A DNA stretch of 64,000 nt from Agaricus subrufescens. Lineage: Eukaryota; Basidiomycota; Agaricomycetes; Agaricales; Agaricaceae. The stretch lies in assembly GCA_029945375.1 (NCBI GenBank), contig CM057062.1:310001-374000 (forward strand). The letters are read 5' to 3'. The notes below the pieces were generated by a model. The model was given only the letters and a program-made list of their open reading frames with translations, did not search any database and was not told the origin of the DNA. Each line of letters opens with the position of its first letter. Position 1 is the stretch's first letter. The translations under genes and the position numbers were made by a program. Positions 1-9,878 of the stretch are shown piece by piece.

Positions 1-511
1 TACTACGTGTTTTCCGTCCAGAAAATCGCATTTTGCTGTGGTGACGAAGAACTGGAGATAAGTTTGTTGAGTTGCGATGACATAGGAAACGTAGTTGTGA
101 AATTTTTTGTACCTGGCAACCGTTTGTGTCGGGACCGGAATTGGCCTGGGATTCCGCCTAGTCAACGACAAGGGTAGAGGGAATGATATGTTTGGATACC
201 ATAGATAAAAGACCCGGGCCGACGTGCTTCTCAACGAAATTTTCGTCCTGAGAAAGATCAAGGTTGTGTGAATGGAATATATATCAAGGAGGCTGGGAAG
301 CGTACTGGAAACTTTTCTCCATATATCGAAAAAGAACCTGTCCCATCGCCTTTGAGAAAATCTCCACCTTCATAATGATGAACTCAGGAAATCGTTAGAA
401 CGAGTCGAGGCAGTGACTACCTTGGCACATGAATCCCTGGACACTGTTCGAAATTTTGTTCAGAATGTCGCGCAACAGGAAGGTGTTATCGAGGGACATC
501 AATCTTACACT
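1..511. other. No confident gene; possible coding remnant
   Basis: No intact gene is visible. On the plus strand about 365-540 reads openly as a hydrophilic, helix-prone peptide (ELRKSLERVEAV, then HESLDTVRNFVQNVAQQEGV), which could be the relic of a coiled-coil protein. It has no clean start, no continuation and runs antisense into the cyclophilin fragment next to it, so I do not call it a gene. Confidence 0.3.
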
Positions 512-873
512 CTGAAACATGAGAATAGATTAACATCGAAGTCGGATGATGAGTGGAAAAACTCTACCTGTGGAAAGTGGCGTTCTTATAGCCTTGTGGT
601 CGCGAGTTCACTCTTCAGGATGACAAGAATGGGGCTGAGACTCAGGATAAGCAATAAGATAAGAGCATACCTGTATTCTCCGGTACACAGTTGCCTGAAA
701 TTCTCTGCAGTTCTGCACGAAAACCCCCGTCACATAAGTGTAGTCTGTACTTTCTGGAATCAAACGCACTTTGGAACAACATCACTGAATAGCTCAAACT
801 TCATCCTACCTGCCGGTGTTTCTCCAATCTGAATGTCCATGAACACCACCGGGCGCTGGGGGCTTGTGGCCAT
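512..873 (-). pseudogene. Cyclophilin (peptidyl-prolyl isomerase) 5' fragment
   Basis: The minus strand starts at ATG 873 and reads [20 protein letters not shown], the N-terminal strand of a cyclophilin, close to the PPIH type. Exons 873-770, 712-671 and 612-568 join in phase to give VVPKTAENFRQLCTGEYR, then GYKNATFHR, all classic cyclophilin motifs. The next expected segment (VIKDFMIQGGDF, holding most of the active site) cannot be found: after the acceptor at 512 the reading frame meets a stop and homology ends. The fragment lacks about two thirds of the roughly 170-residue fold, so it cannot be an active isomerase. It is most simply a truncated duplicate left by a rearrangement. Confidence 0.75.
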
Positions 874-1436
874 TGCTGATGAATTACGATCGAAGCAAGT
901 GGCTGGATCTCGGCATCCGAAGTTATTGTTTGGCAGGGGCAATCAAAACAAACATACATTTGCATTCCCCTCGTCATGAGTAAGTTATGAGTATCCTCCA
1001 CAACCAATCCAATGCAAAAGCTAAAGCCTTTCAAAATAGATTCAATCGCAAGCTGGATATTTCCAGGCGCTTTTTCCATGTTATCTGAGCCCGCCGCTAG
1101 GTCAGCTTGCACTCTGTGATTGTCTCAGCGCCGTTACTGGGGTCGTTCTTATATATTGCATTATTTTATATCAACCGATCAATTCCCTTGGGAACGGGAC
1201 GGGCCAAACTTATATTTGTTCTTCAAGCGCACTCACAATTGTTTCCTGTAAAATCACCGGAAGACCTCGTTAAACGGCTAATTGGCAGCTAGATTGGAAG
1301 TAGTCAATGGTAACAAAATGTGAATGCCCAAGCGGAATCAATTTTTACTCTCGCATGCAATCACAAGTCCGTATACTGATAGGACAGGGCAGATTGGTGT
1401 ATCAACTACTGTAATTGTGAGTAGCACCTTTTGTAA
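874..1436. other. Gap without recognised gene
   Basis: AT-rich sequence with only short, unconvincing open frames between the cyclophilin fragment and the methyltransferase pseudogene. I see no repeat, RNA gene or motif that I can support. Confidence 0.4.
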
Positions 1437-2412
1437 TCACAACTGGGGCTTTTGCGCCACAAATATCCAAAGCTCATAAAACGTCGCTGGTGTTGCTTCG
1501 CAAAGCTGCATAAAGTCATCAACAGCCGCGTCATACTCATCTTCAGCTCCAAATCTCCCTTCCAGAATCATCGGCTGCTTCATACTTCCACCCTCCGATA
1601 CCAATCTCGCCTCCCCATGAACCCAAAGGTAGACCTCGCTTCTCAAGAACTTTCACATTTACAAAACCTGCCTCTTGAAGCCAACACTCCAGGAAAGAGA
1701 AAGCGTTGATAACGATTTTGTTCTTGAAGCAATGATCGTTTCTCGCCTTGAACAACTTGTGGTTCTGTATGGCTTCGGACGGGGATTGCAAAATATCATG
1801 CGGTTCGAGGAATTGGATCCATCCTCCTGGAATTAACGTCCGATGAATCTCTGATAAAGAAATACGCCATTGCTCGGGATTGTGGCTACCAGCCATGAGG
1901 CGTTGATGCACAAGCGAGAATTTATGGGTCCAGTCACTTGGGAGGGAAGTGATTGAGGACGTTAGGAATTTGACATTGGGTGGTAAGGTTCGAGGTTGAG
2001 GAAACATATGTGAGGAGATGTCGATTCCGTAAATCTTGATAGTTGCTGAGACGTCCTTTAAAACGGAGAGGATCCAATTCCCTGAGATCGAAATTATGAG
2101 AATCTTTTTTCGATCAGCACTCGGAAAGAAAGACACGGAATCACCAGCACCCGTTCCACTATCAAGAATTGAATCACCATCTTTCAAAAACACGGGAACC
2201 AATATTATCTTGTCGTCGAGTAACTTGTTGATCACTTCATTTTGGAAAGTCAACCTGTTCAGAGGACAAGATTTTTCTCAACTTGAACGCTAGTGGGTAG
2301 CATCAGCTTAAACGCACCGTTCCCGTTCCCCTTCATCAGAGGGCATGAAATACTTGGAATTCGAGACTTGAGATATATAGAATCGTTGGGTATTATTCGA
2401 TGTAGACTCCAT
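1437..2412 (-). pseudogene. SAM-dependent methyltransferase, frameshifted
   Basis: Class I methyltransferase of the same family as the genes at 42-48 kb. Exon 1 (2412-2318) gives YISQVSNSKYFMPSDEGER. An intron with donor GTGCGT ends at 2255, and exon 2 opens at 2254 with the SAM-binding motif I (ILDSGTGAG) followed by YGIDIS and a conserved RTLIPGGWIQFLEP block. The four relatives read on from GSWAGE through about 25 residues into the C-terminal EEYDA block. Here the frame breaks near 1580-1605: one frame ends soon after GSWGGEIGIGGWK, while the next frame carries GRFGAEDEYDAAVDDF and FVAQKPQL. About nine codons are also missing at the break and no intron fits there. The first two thirds look functional, so this is a recent pseudogene or possibly a sequencing error. 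Confidence 0.75.
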
Positions 2413-3008
2413 GATGAAGACGGCGTTAAGTCGCCCCATCCTTTCACTCCTTATGTAGGAGCGTAATAATTGTTGGTGCGTGTTTTGAGGAGTGGAAGCA
2501 TCATCAATGAGAGAGCCTATCGGATTGTGGACTGGCTCAAAGGAGCTCCACGATACCACAAACAGCCTTTCTCCCTGGTTGACGTGGCACTCTGGACCCC
2601 CGAAAGATGGCCGAAATCACACATATTTGCTGGCCTTGTCATTTCCTGCGCACTCGTTCGGAAGCGGCCGAGGTCAGCAACAAACAGAGAGGGACTTGGT
2701 AACACCCAAAATTTGCACCGCGTGTTACTAATGAGCGACCCAAAACACCCACCCACTACAACCTCTAGTGTCCTTTCAGAAGAAAAGGAGGCCAAAGCGA
2801 AATTGTGAAGGCAACTTCGCGCGTTTGTAGCTGTGCAATTTCCGATCTGTGTATATTGTAATGTACCCTCACTCCTACACCTGCCGTAAATATTAGCTGT
2901 TTCGACCAAGCGTTGTAAGACGGGTGACAGGACTCACCGTGACTTTGCGAATAGGGCCGGTCTGCTTGTGACATGGATTATTATTAGAACATTGGCTGTG
3001 GCAACATA
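2413..3008. other. Gap without recognised gene
   Basis: Only short overlapping frames on both strands; none shows a family motif. It probably includes the 5' flank of the methyltransferase pseudogene. Confidence 0.4.
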
Positions 3009-3223
3009 CACGGCGGGCAAAGTGCTGTCAAGTCTGTGCTGTCGCCAGCCCCTCACTTGGCCTTTCTCGCAAAAATTCTCAAACCCCTGTAAATCTATAT
3101 AATTATGTACTATTTAAAGCTCCGGGGTGGGCGATCAATAATTCGCGAGAAAGGTCAAGTGGTGGGCTGGTCACTTGACAACCCATTTGACAGCACAGAC
3201 TTGACAGCACTTTGCCCGCCGTG
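3009..3223. mobile_element. MITE, 215 bp, with 35-bp perfect inverted ends
   Basis: The ends 3009-3043 and 3189-3223 are perfect reverse complements (outer tip cacggcgggcaaag). Complementarity continues inward more loosely: a ccagcccctcacttgg block faces a caagtggtgggctgg block, so the whole element could fold as one long hairpin. The trinucleotide ata abuts both ends (3006-3008 and 3224-3226), which would fit a 3-bp target duplication of the PIF/Harbinger type. There is no coding capacity, so it is a non-autonomous element. Confidence 0.85.
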
Positions 3224-3755
3224 ATATGATATTTTTATATTGTTATATACATTCCCCTGTCCTGCATAACACGTCTAATTAATATGAGTGGACACCTCTC
3301 AAATGGAGATAGAAATGGATGTACAATAGGATATGGGCGCCCGTGCGATGCGCCGGTGACTTGGCGGCGTTTCCTTCGGTCTCACCACCTAGAAGATCCC
3401 TTCATTTTCTAGCCCCACCTCTTCATACATAGTTATTTATAGGTAACGCACACCTGTATTATTTAAGTGAGAGTCAAAGCAATATCGGACACAGCACTTG
3501 TCGTGCCCCACCCTTCCCTTTCATTAGTACGACCCTGGACCATGAAGATCGGATATTGAATTGCCGTCAGGCTTCGATTCAAGCTGTCAGGTTCTGAGCT
3601 CATTAATTCCGACAATCATGATGTGATATCGTCGTATCAGCTCCTACAAGATATCATGGGGTAATCGGAAGTAAATTAGCGATAACTGAACTCAATGAAT
3701 CGCCAATAGAACCTGTTTTATCCTGACACTCTTGCCATCTTTACTGACAGGAAAA
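3224..3755. other. Gap upstream of terpene synthase
   Basis: No gene is seen. The sequence is presumably intergenic and promoter-distal DNA of the first sesquiterpene synthase. Confidence 0.4.
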
Positions 3756-3926
3756 CAGTCCTCTTTTGGCTCCGGCTCCAAGAATCCCCGAAGAAAATCA
3801 AGATGATGTTTATCAAGTCTTCAACCATTCAATTATGGACGCCCATGAAGACGATAAAGGAGTTGTAATGTAGGACTTGAATCTCAGTAAAATCAACTCC
3901 CCAAGTCGCTTCATTGCTCTACTACA
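3756..3926 (+). promoter_or_regulatory. Duplicated 5' flank of terpene synthase A
   Basis: About 170 bp before the start codon is recognisably related to the 180 bp before terpene synthase B (8341-8521), sharing for example ggctccggctccaa near the outer end. The tandem duplication therefore carried the proximal promoter or 5' leader along with the gene. The common blocks are candidates for shared control sites; no specific factor can be named from sequence alone. Confidence 0.55.
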
Positions 3927-5211
3927 ATGACTCAACAAAACAACACTCAAGAACCTATTAGTTTCTTGTTGCCCGATTTTATGGATCACTGGCCCTACGA
4001 GCGGCGTCTGCACCCCGAATTCGGGAATGCGGATGTTGAGAGTGGCGGTTGGGTAAACGGGCACCGGTTCTTCAACGCGAGGGCGCAGCAATCCTTCGAT
4101 GCGTCTTTATTTGGTGCGTGTGGTTGTTCGGATAGGTACCTCACGAATCTGACCTACTTCAAAGGCCTTTTGGGATGCCTCATCTATCCAACAACTAGCA
4201 AAGGTAAGTTTCAATATCCGGTCTATAGACGTGAGTTTATATGAACGAGCATACACCAGAGTTCTCCCGCACAGGCTGCGACTTGGCACATCTTTACTTC
4301 GTCATTGATGAACACAACGACGTTGCTGAACCTGAGGTGGCCGCGCAGACTTGCGATGTTATTATGGACGTCCTCCGTAACCCATATAAAGAGAGAAAGC
4401 CAGGAGACAAGTTGGGAATTTTCATGCAAGAGTAAGTTTTTTTCCAGGTACATGTTTCAAAGCGTCTGATGATCCTTCGCAGATTCTGGCAGCGGGCTCT
4501 TAATCTCACCGAACCAGGAGCTCCATGCATCAAATTGTTCGTTGATGGATTTGAACTGTATATGAAGTCTATGGTTCAAGAAGCAAAAGATCGTGAAACA
4601 AAAGTCGTTCGACCTGTGGATGACTACCTACAGCTTCGCCGGCAGACCCATGCTACACAGGCTACCATTTCTCTTCTCGGGTTCGGGTTAGAGATACCAG
4701 AAGAAGTGCACTCCCATCCTGTGATGGAGAGTATCATACTGGCTGCCATGGACCTGTTGTGCATAAGCAACGTAAGTGAACGTTATGGATGTAACCGTCA
4801 ACTTGCGAATAACCCTTTTTACAGGATATGCATTCCTATCCAATGGAACTTGCTCGTGGAATTGCGTTCCACAACATAGTGTCTTCTATCATCCAGGAGT
4901 ACGGACTAAGTATTCCTGAGGCTATGCATTGGCTAGATAACTTTGGCAAAGACAGAGTCAAAGTATTCCTGGACGGCGTCGAGAACTTGTCATCTTGGGG
5001 CCCGGAGATTGACCGGAATGTGCGGCGATATATCGACTGTATTGGATATGTTGTCCGAGGTGCTGATGCATGGAGTTACGAGTCGGAGCGGTACTGGGGT
5101 AAGAAAGGCGAGGAGGTGCAACGAACCCGGAAGGTGACAATTTTCCCTGGGCAGAGTCAAGAGGGTTTGTTGACGAGAGAAGAGCTGAAGATGATGACAT
5201 TGAGATCTTAA
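3927..5211 (+). CDS. Sesquiterpene synthase A (class I terpene cyclase)
   Basis: Expected to ionise farnesyl diphosphate with Mg2+ and cyclise it to a sesquiterpene in the cytosol. Exons 3927-4113, 4165-4203 (39 bp), 4275-4431, 4483-4771 and 4825-5211 join in phase to 352 residues, the usual length for fungal enzymes. The aspartate-rich motif is D87-E-H-N-D91. The NSE metal motif is N224-D-M-H-S228-Y-P-M-E232, split by the last intron between N and D. RPVDDYLQLRR comes before it, and the C-terminal RY pair (WSYESERYWG) is at 313-314. All metal and diphosphate residues are present, so it should be active. It resembles the agaricomycete protoilludene/pentalenene-like clades, but the product cannot be told from sequence. 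A nearly parallel copy lies 4.6 kb downstream. Confidence 0.93.
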
Positions 5212-6095
5212 TTAGCTCAGTACTTAGTTAGATTGGACTACGAGAGAACCGTATGAGGAGAAGAGTTAGCCCATATCATTGCGACTACGCAGAAGAATAT
5301 CGACCACCTTTACGTTAATTTTCCATAGGGTCGATTTACTACCCTGCATATAAGTGTGAGCCCTATTATGTCGGTCATCAAAAACTCTAATCGCTGGGGC
5401 ATGCCACTGATGACTGAACATAAGAGATCAAGAAGTAAATCCGATGTTATTTGCTTTTGTGAATCAATACAAAACTATTTTCTCAAACATTTACTTACAT
5501 CTCTCCGCAACCCCGCTAATTGACTCTCAAATGGATCACTCACCAGGTTTGAAAAATTCTTCGAGCTGTCGTACTGGCTTCCGCACCTGACAATTGATCA
5601 AGACCCCATCTGAGATCCCTTATTTACACGAGGGACTAGGAATGTTCTTTACACAAGCCTGAAAGTTACTACTCTCATCGAAAAAAATTATGACCGAGGA
5701 ATTAGACAGGTGAAAATAACATTGTCACATTATTATCGCCGATCCAGAAAAAAAGCCTCTTATAAGCCTTGGCATCTTCTTCTATATCATGATGGAGCTG
5801 TCATCGTTCAACGTTCAAGCATCGGTTCGCATAAGACATTACCCTCTCCTCAACGACGAGGTACAAACAATCGTTTGCTTCATACACCTAAATTTAGTCT
5901 GACATCCAAGTGAATAACTTAGTTCGAATGGCCTGATTTCTATGCTTGTCTACTGAGAACTCTAGTTCTTCCTTTAAGGGCCAGAGGTCCCTGTTCTTTT
6001 ACTACCAATCGGGTTACTCCCACTCGCGAAGATTTAATTAGCTTTCTGTCTCACGGACCGCAACTTGATCTAGGTTTGTCCTGTCGCACCGATCC
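5212..6095. other. Spacer between terpene synthases
   Basis: No intact gene. Around 5790-5900 a short frame (FNVQASVRIRHYPLLND) might be the worn first exon of the terpene synthase pseudogene that follows, but the match is too weak to assert. Confidence 0.35.
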
Positions 6096-6723
6096 GTGAG
6101 TACAATGTCATTACCAAAGCAAGATTGTCCTCCCGAGTCTGTCATGAAGTCTGTCGTCCAAAATCCTTACAAGGGGAGAAAATCACGCGGTAAATTTGCT
6201 ATTTTGATTGGGCAGTGGCTACTAAGCATGGTAGATGGGTTTTACAAGCCTTTAGCAACATTTCATGGCTCTGACTATTCGTGAAGTGACATGCATAACT
6301 CTTTCTTTATTTTTTTGCTAAGCCATTTCGCTGGTGCTCGGAATAATGCGGTCGGATGACCGCGGCGATGCAAACAACGCTTGCCATCTTCAACCTCAAT
6401 TTAGAGCTTCCTCAAGAAAAGTCCACTAGTCAGGTAGCGCGAGCCATACTCCTGGCTACGGTAGATATAGTATCCCGAATCTCGGAGTTCAGTTATGCTA
6501 GACCTTGCTGATATTGTTTTTGTATCTACGCGAAGAGTTGGAATCAGATTCCCCTGAGATGGTTTCATATATTATTCGCAAGCATGTGCTATCGAGTGGT
6601 GAAGTTGTTGAGCATTGTTGCAAAGACCAGTTGAGAAGGTTTTTTAACACCTTCGAGAACTGCCCTCCTGAGGTCCGGATGTTGCATCTGTTCTTAGATC
6701 GCATTCTAGGACATGGTGCATGA
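6096..6723 (+). pseudogene. Degenerate third sesquiterpene synthase
   Basis: Scattered segments in different frames line up in order with the two intact neighbours. 6102-6200 gives VVQNPYKGRKSRGKFAILIG, against VLRNPYKERKPGDKLGIFMQ. About 6370-6480 gives TLAIFNLNLELPQEKS and ILLATVDI, against TISLLGFGLEIPEEVH and ILAAMDLL. About 6620-6720 gives CKDQLRRFFNTFENCPPEV, against GKDRVKVFLDGVENLSSWGPEI. The aspartate-rich motif, the NSE motif and the C-terminal RY motif are not readable, and stops and frame changes lie between the segments. The wear shows it was lost well before the two present copies diverged from each other, so the locus once held at least three genes. Confidence 0.75.
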
Positions 6724-8340
6724 AGTTTTGAATCAAATAGAAGAGATACTAGGGAAAACCGGGTTAATTAAAGCAGTCCTGGTCAGTTGCACTCCGTTGA
6801 AAATAGTCAAGAAGGGGTAGTTACTCATGATGAACTCTAAATTTGCCATGAAGAATTGACGTAGCAGTTCTCATATACGTACGTTCTCTTGTTATCTGTG
6901 CCACTTTGAAACACAGGTACGTACGTACGTACGCGTATAGCTCTTGGAAGTTCTTCCTCAACGACAGACCGGGCCGGATATGAAAAAGATAATCCCTGGG
7001 GTCCGGGGGGCTGGTTCAGCATTGAGCCGAAAGAACAGGATCGTTTAATTATGATCGGCGATCTATGATCCGGTACTTATACAGCCATGTTCACACCGCT
7101 GTCCCTTTCTTGGAATTTGTTGAAAGTTGCGAGGAACAACAAGGAAAGTTTACGATAGTATTTGTTTCGTATTGGCCGAGAAATCACCGACACCTTCGCT
7201 GGTGCTTCATGATGAAACGCGGGTTATCCGGACGCTGTGGGCACATAGCTAAAAGTACATGTTGAATCTATGTTGAATCCGGTCTGGGGCAGAAGTGCTG
7301 AGTCCTCCCAGGTGGAAGGGTCACAATGCAGATAGATTGCAGATTTCAATATGGAACCAGATACAATTCAGTGTTTCCCCAATTAACTTTGTTCGCTTGT
7401 GCAAGCTAAGAAAAGCGATAAAAAGCTGCCTTTCTCACCCCCAAGTTTGCAAACCTCTTGCCGACACCATAAGGAGAAAAGTCGAAAACGCAGTAGTGAA
7501 AAAGTAACTTCCCGGATAGCGGGTACATCATTAGAAGAGCTGTACTAGTATCTTGGGTTGTTGTTTCGACGTTTCCTTCCTTCAGAGAATGACGCATACT
7601 AAGTAAGTACCGTGTACTCCGCAGGCCGATATACCGGACTCGGCGTGAGGTTTCTTGTTTTCATGTTTGCAGTACAGGACTTCATAGGCGGATGTATAGC
7701 GATCTCCTGGCGATCTGAGTCTATCCTGGGACAACTACGTATATTATGTCTACGCAAGTTTTCCTTTGCACTGCCACTTTAATAGGTAAATACATTGGAT
7801 TATCCTTAATCCTCGCTGTTCTTCATACAAGAAATGTGTTTCATTGGCCTATTGTTCTTTAGTCGATGAAGGCAATGCGGGTGCAGTCATTAAAGTTAGC
7901 CGGGAACGTAATTCGGTGACATGAACTGGGTGAGAACGAAATTTTCGTGGGTGTTGAACCTAAATTACCGGTAGACCAAACCTTATTCCACTGCAAGACA
8001 TTACATCTCAGGGGAGCAGCTGTGGATAGGCGTTGGGGCTAAATTAACGCCCGACCTTGGACATCGGATGACATGCGCATTATGCTTCGTTTTGCCCATG
8101 TATGGCAACATTTGGCCATGCGCATCGGACATTGAATGATTCTTCCTGCCAAATCCAAGGTGTGCTTCTATTTAGACTCTGGCGTTCCGACCGCGTTCCG
8201 ACCATCATGATGTAATGACCCTGCCATCAATCTTGACTATTGTGGGGATTCGGAAGCGACTAGGCAACAATCTTGCACACGATTCCGCCGATATAGTTCG
8301 TTGTGCTATGACATCCGGTCCTTCTGTTGTAAATCGAAGG
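6724..8340. other. Spacer without recognised gene
   Basis: Only short frames with no family signature. A small alternating gtac tract lies near 6915-6935. Nothing here supports an oxidase, regulator or transporter that would turn the terpene synthases into a larger biosynthetic cluster. Confidence 0.4.
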
Positions 8341-8521
8341 CAGTCCACTTTTAGGCTCCGGCTCCAAAGATCTCCGAGGAACACCGGGATAAGTTTTATC
8401 TGACCTTTCAAGATTTATCTTGAGACGCTCGTGAAGAGGATAAATGGGCTGCAAAGCAGTGAGCTGAACTTCAGCAAACACAACTCCCAAGCCTCTTCAC
8501 TGCCATACCAGGTCTATCGAG
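8341..8521 (+). promoter_or_regulatory. Duplicated 5' flank of terpene synthase B
   Basis: Counterpart of 3756-3926: the same ordered blocks with scattered substitutions and small indels, ending directly at the start codon. Blocks kept in both copies, while the spacer beyond them differs, are where I would look for transcription-factor sites or a conserved leader. Confidence 0.55.
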
Positions 8522-9801
8522 ATGGTTCAACAGAACAACACCCAGAAGCCCATTAACTTTTTGTTGCCCGATTTCATGGCACATTGGCCTTTTGAGCGAC
8601 GTCTGCATCCCGATTTTGGGACTGTAGATGTTGCCAGTGCTGCTTGGGTCAACGAACACAAGTTCTTCAATGCGAAGGCGCAAAAATCCTTTGATGCGTC
8701 CTTGTTTGGTAGGCATTGCCGTTGAGACATGCGTTGCGCACATCTGATTCTCTTTGAAGGCCTTCTAGGATGCCTAATTTATCCGACGACATCCAAAGGT
8801 AAGCCTTAACGTTTGGATTATGGACGCTAGCAGATATGAATAGACATGCGACAGATTTTTCTCGCACAGGCTGCGATTTGGCGAACCTCTACTTTGTCAT
8901 TGATGAGCTCAATGACGTTGCTGAACCTGAGGTGGCCGCCCAAGTTTGCGACGTTGTGATGGACGTCCTCCGTAACCCGTACAAAGAGAGGAATCCGGGA
9001 GACAAGCTGGGTATTTTCATGCAGGAGTAGGTTTTATTTCAGCCTTGTGGTGGAAATCGTCTGATGACGTTTTGCAGATTCTGGCAGCGGGCTCTCAAGC
9101 TCACCAAACCAGGAGCATCTTGCATCAACATGTTCATCGAAGGGTTCGAGTTGTATATGAAGTCTATGGTCCAAGAGGCGAAGGATCGTGAGACGAAACT
9201 CGTTCGACCGGTAGATGACTACTTGCAGCTCCGCCGGGAGACCTTTGGCGCACAGGCAACTATTTCTCTTATTGGATTTGGGTTAGAAATCCCGGAAGAA
9301 GTGCACGCTCATCCTGTGATGCAAGAGATGGTCTTGGCCGCTATGGACCTGTTATGTATAACCAACGTAAGGAGCCGATTTCACGAGAATGCCGCTATTT
9401 CATAATAACGTATTTCACAGGACATGCATTCCTATCCGATTGAACTTGCTCGTGGAATTGCATTCCACAACATCGTATCCTCCATCATTCAAGAGCATAA
9501 ATTAAGCGTTCCTGCAGCTATGCGCTGGCTAGAGGACTTTGGCAAAGACAGAGTTCAAGTGTTCTTGGACGGCATCGAGAAATTGCCATCTTGGGGTCCG
9601 GAGATTGATTGGAATGTACAGCAGTACATCGACTGCATTGGGTATCTCGTTCGGGGTGCTGATTCCTGGAGCTACGAGTCGGAGAGATACTGGGGCAAGA
9701 AAGGCGAGGAGGTGCAGCGAACTCGGGTGGTGACGATTTTCCCCGAGGAAAGTCAGGAGGGCTTGGTGACCAAGGAAGAGCTGAAGACGATGATGCAATA
9801 A
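8522..9801 (+). CDS. Sesquiterpene synthase B (class I terpene cyclase)
   Basis: Tandem paralogue of synthase A. Exons 8522-8708, 8760-8798, 8870-9026, 9078-9366 and 9421-9801 encode 350 residues. The first four exons have exactly the same lengths as in A (187, 39, 157 and 289 bp). The metal-binding motif is D87-E-L-N-D91, the NSE motif is N224-D-M-H-S-Y-P-I-E232, and WSYESERYWG carries the RY pair. The whole catalytic set is therefore intact. Differences from A lie mostly at the N-terminus (HWPFERRLHPDFG), in the linker after the aspartate-rich motif and near residues 190-205, so the two may make different products from farnesyl diphosphate. Introns have diverged much more than exons, which suggests both copies have been kept under selection. 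Confidence 0.93.
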
Positions 9802-9878
9802 ATTAAAAATAGCATTGTATTTGTTTGTATTTTCCACCCGTCTCTATTCTACGTGTTCAAGTCAGTTGGCAATCTCCA

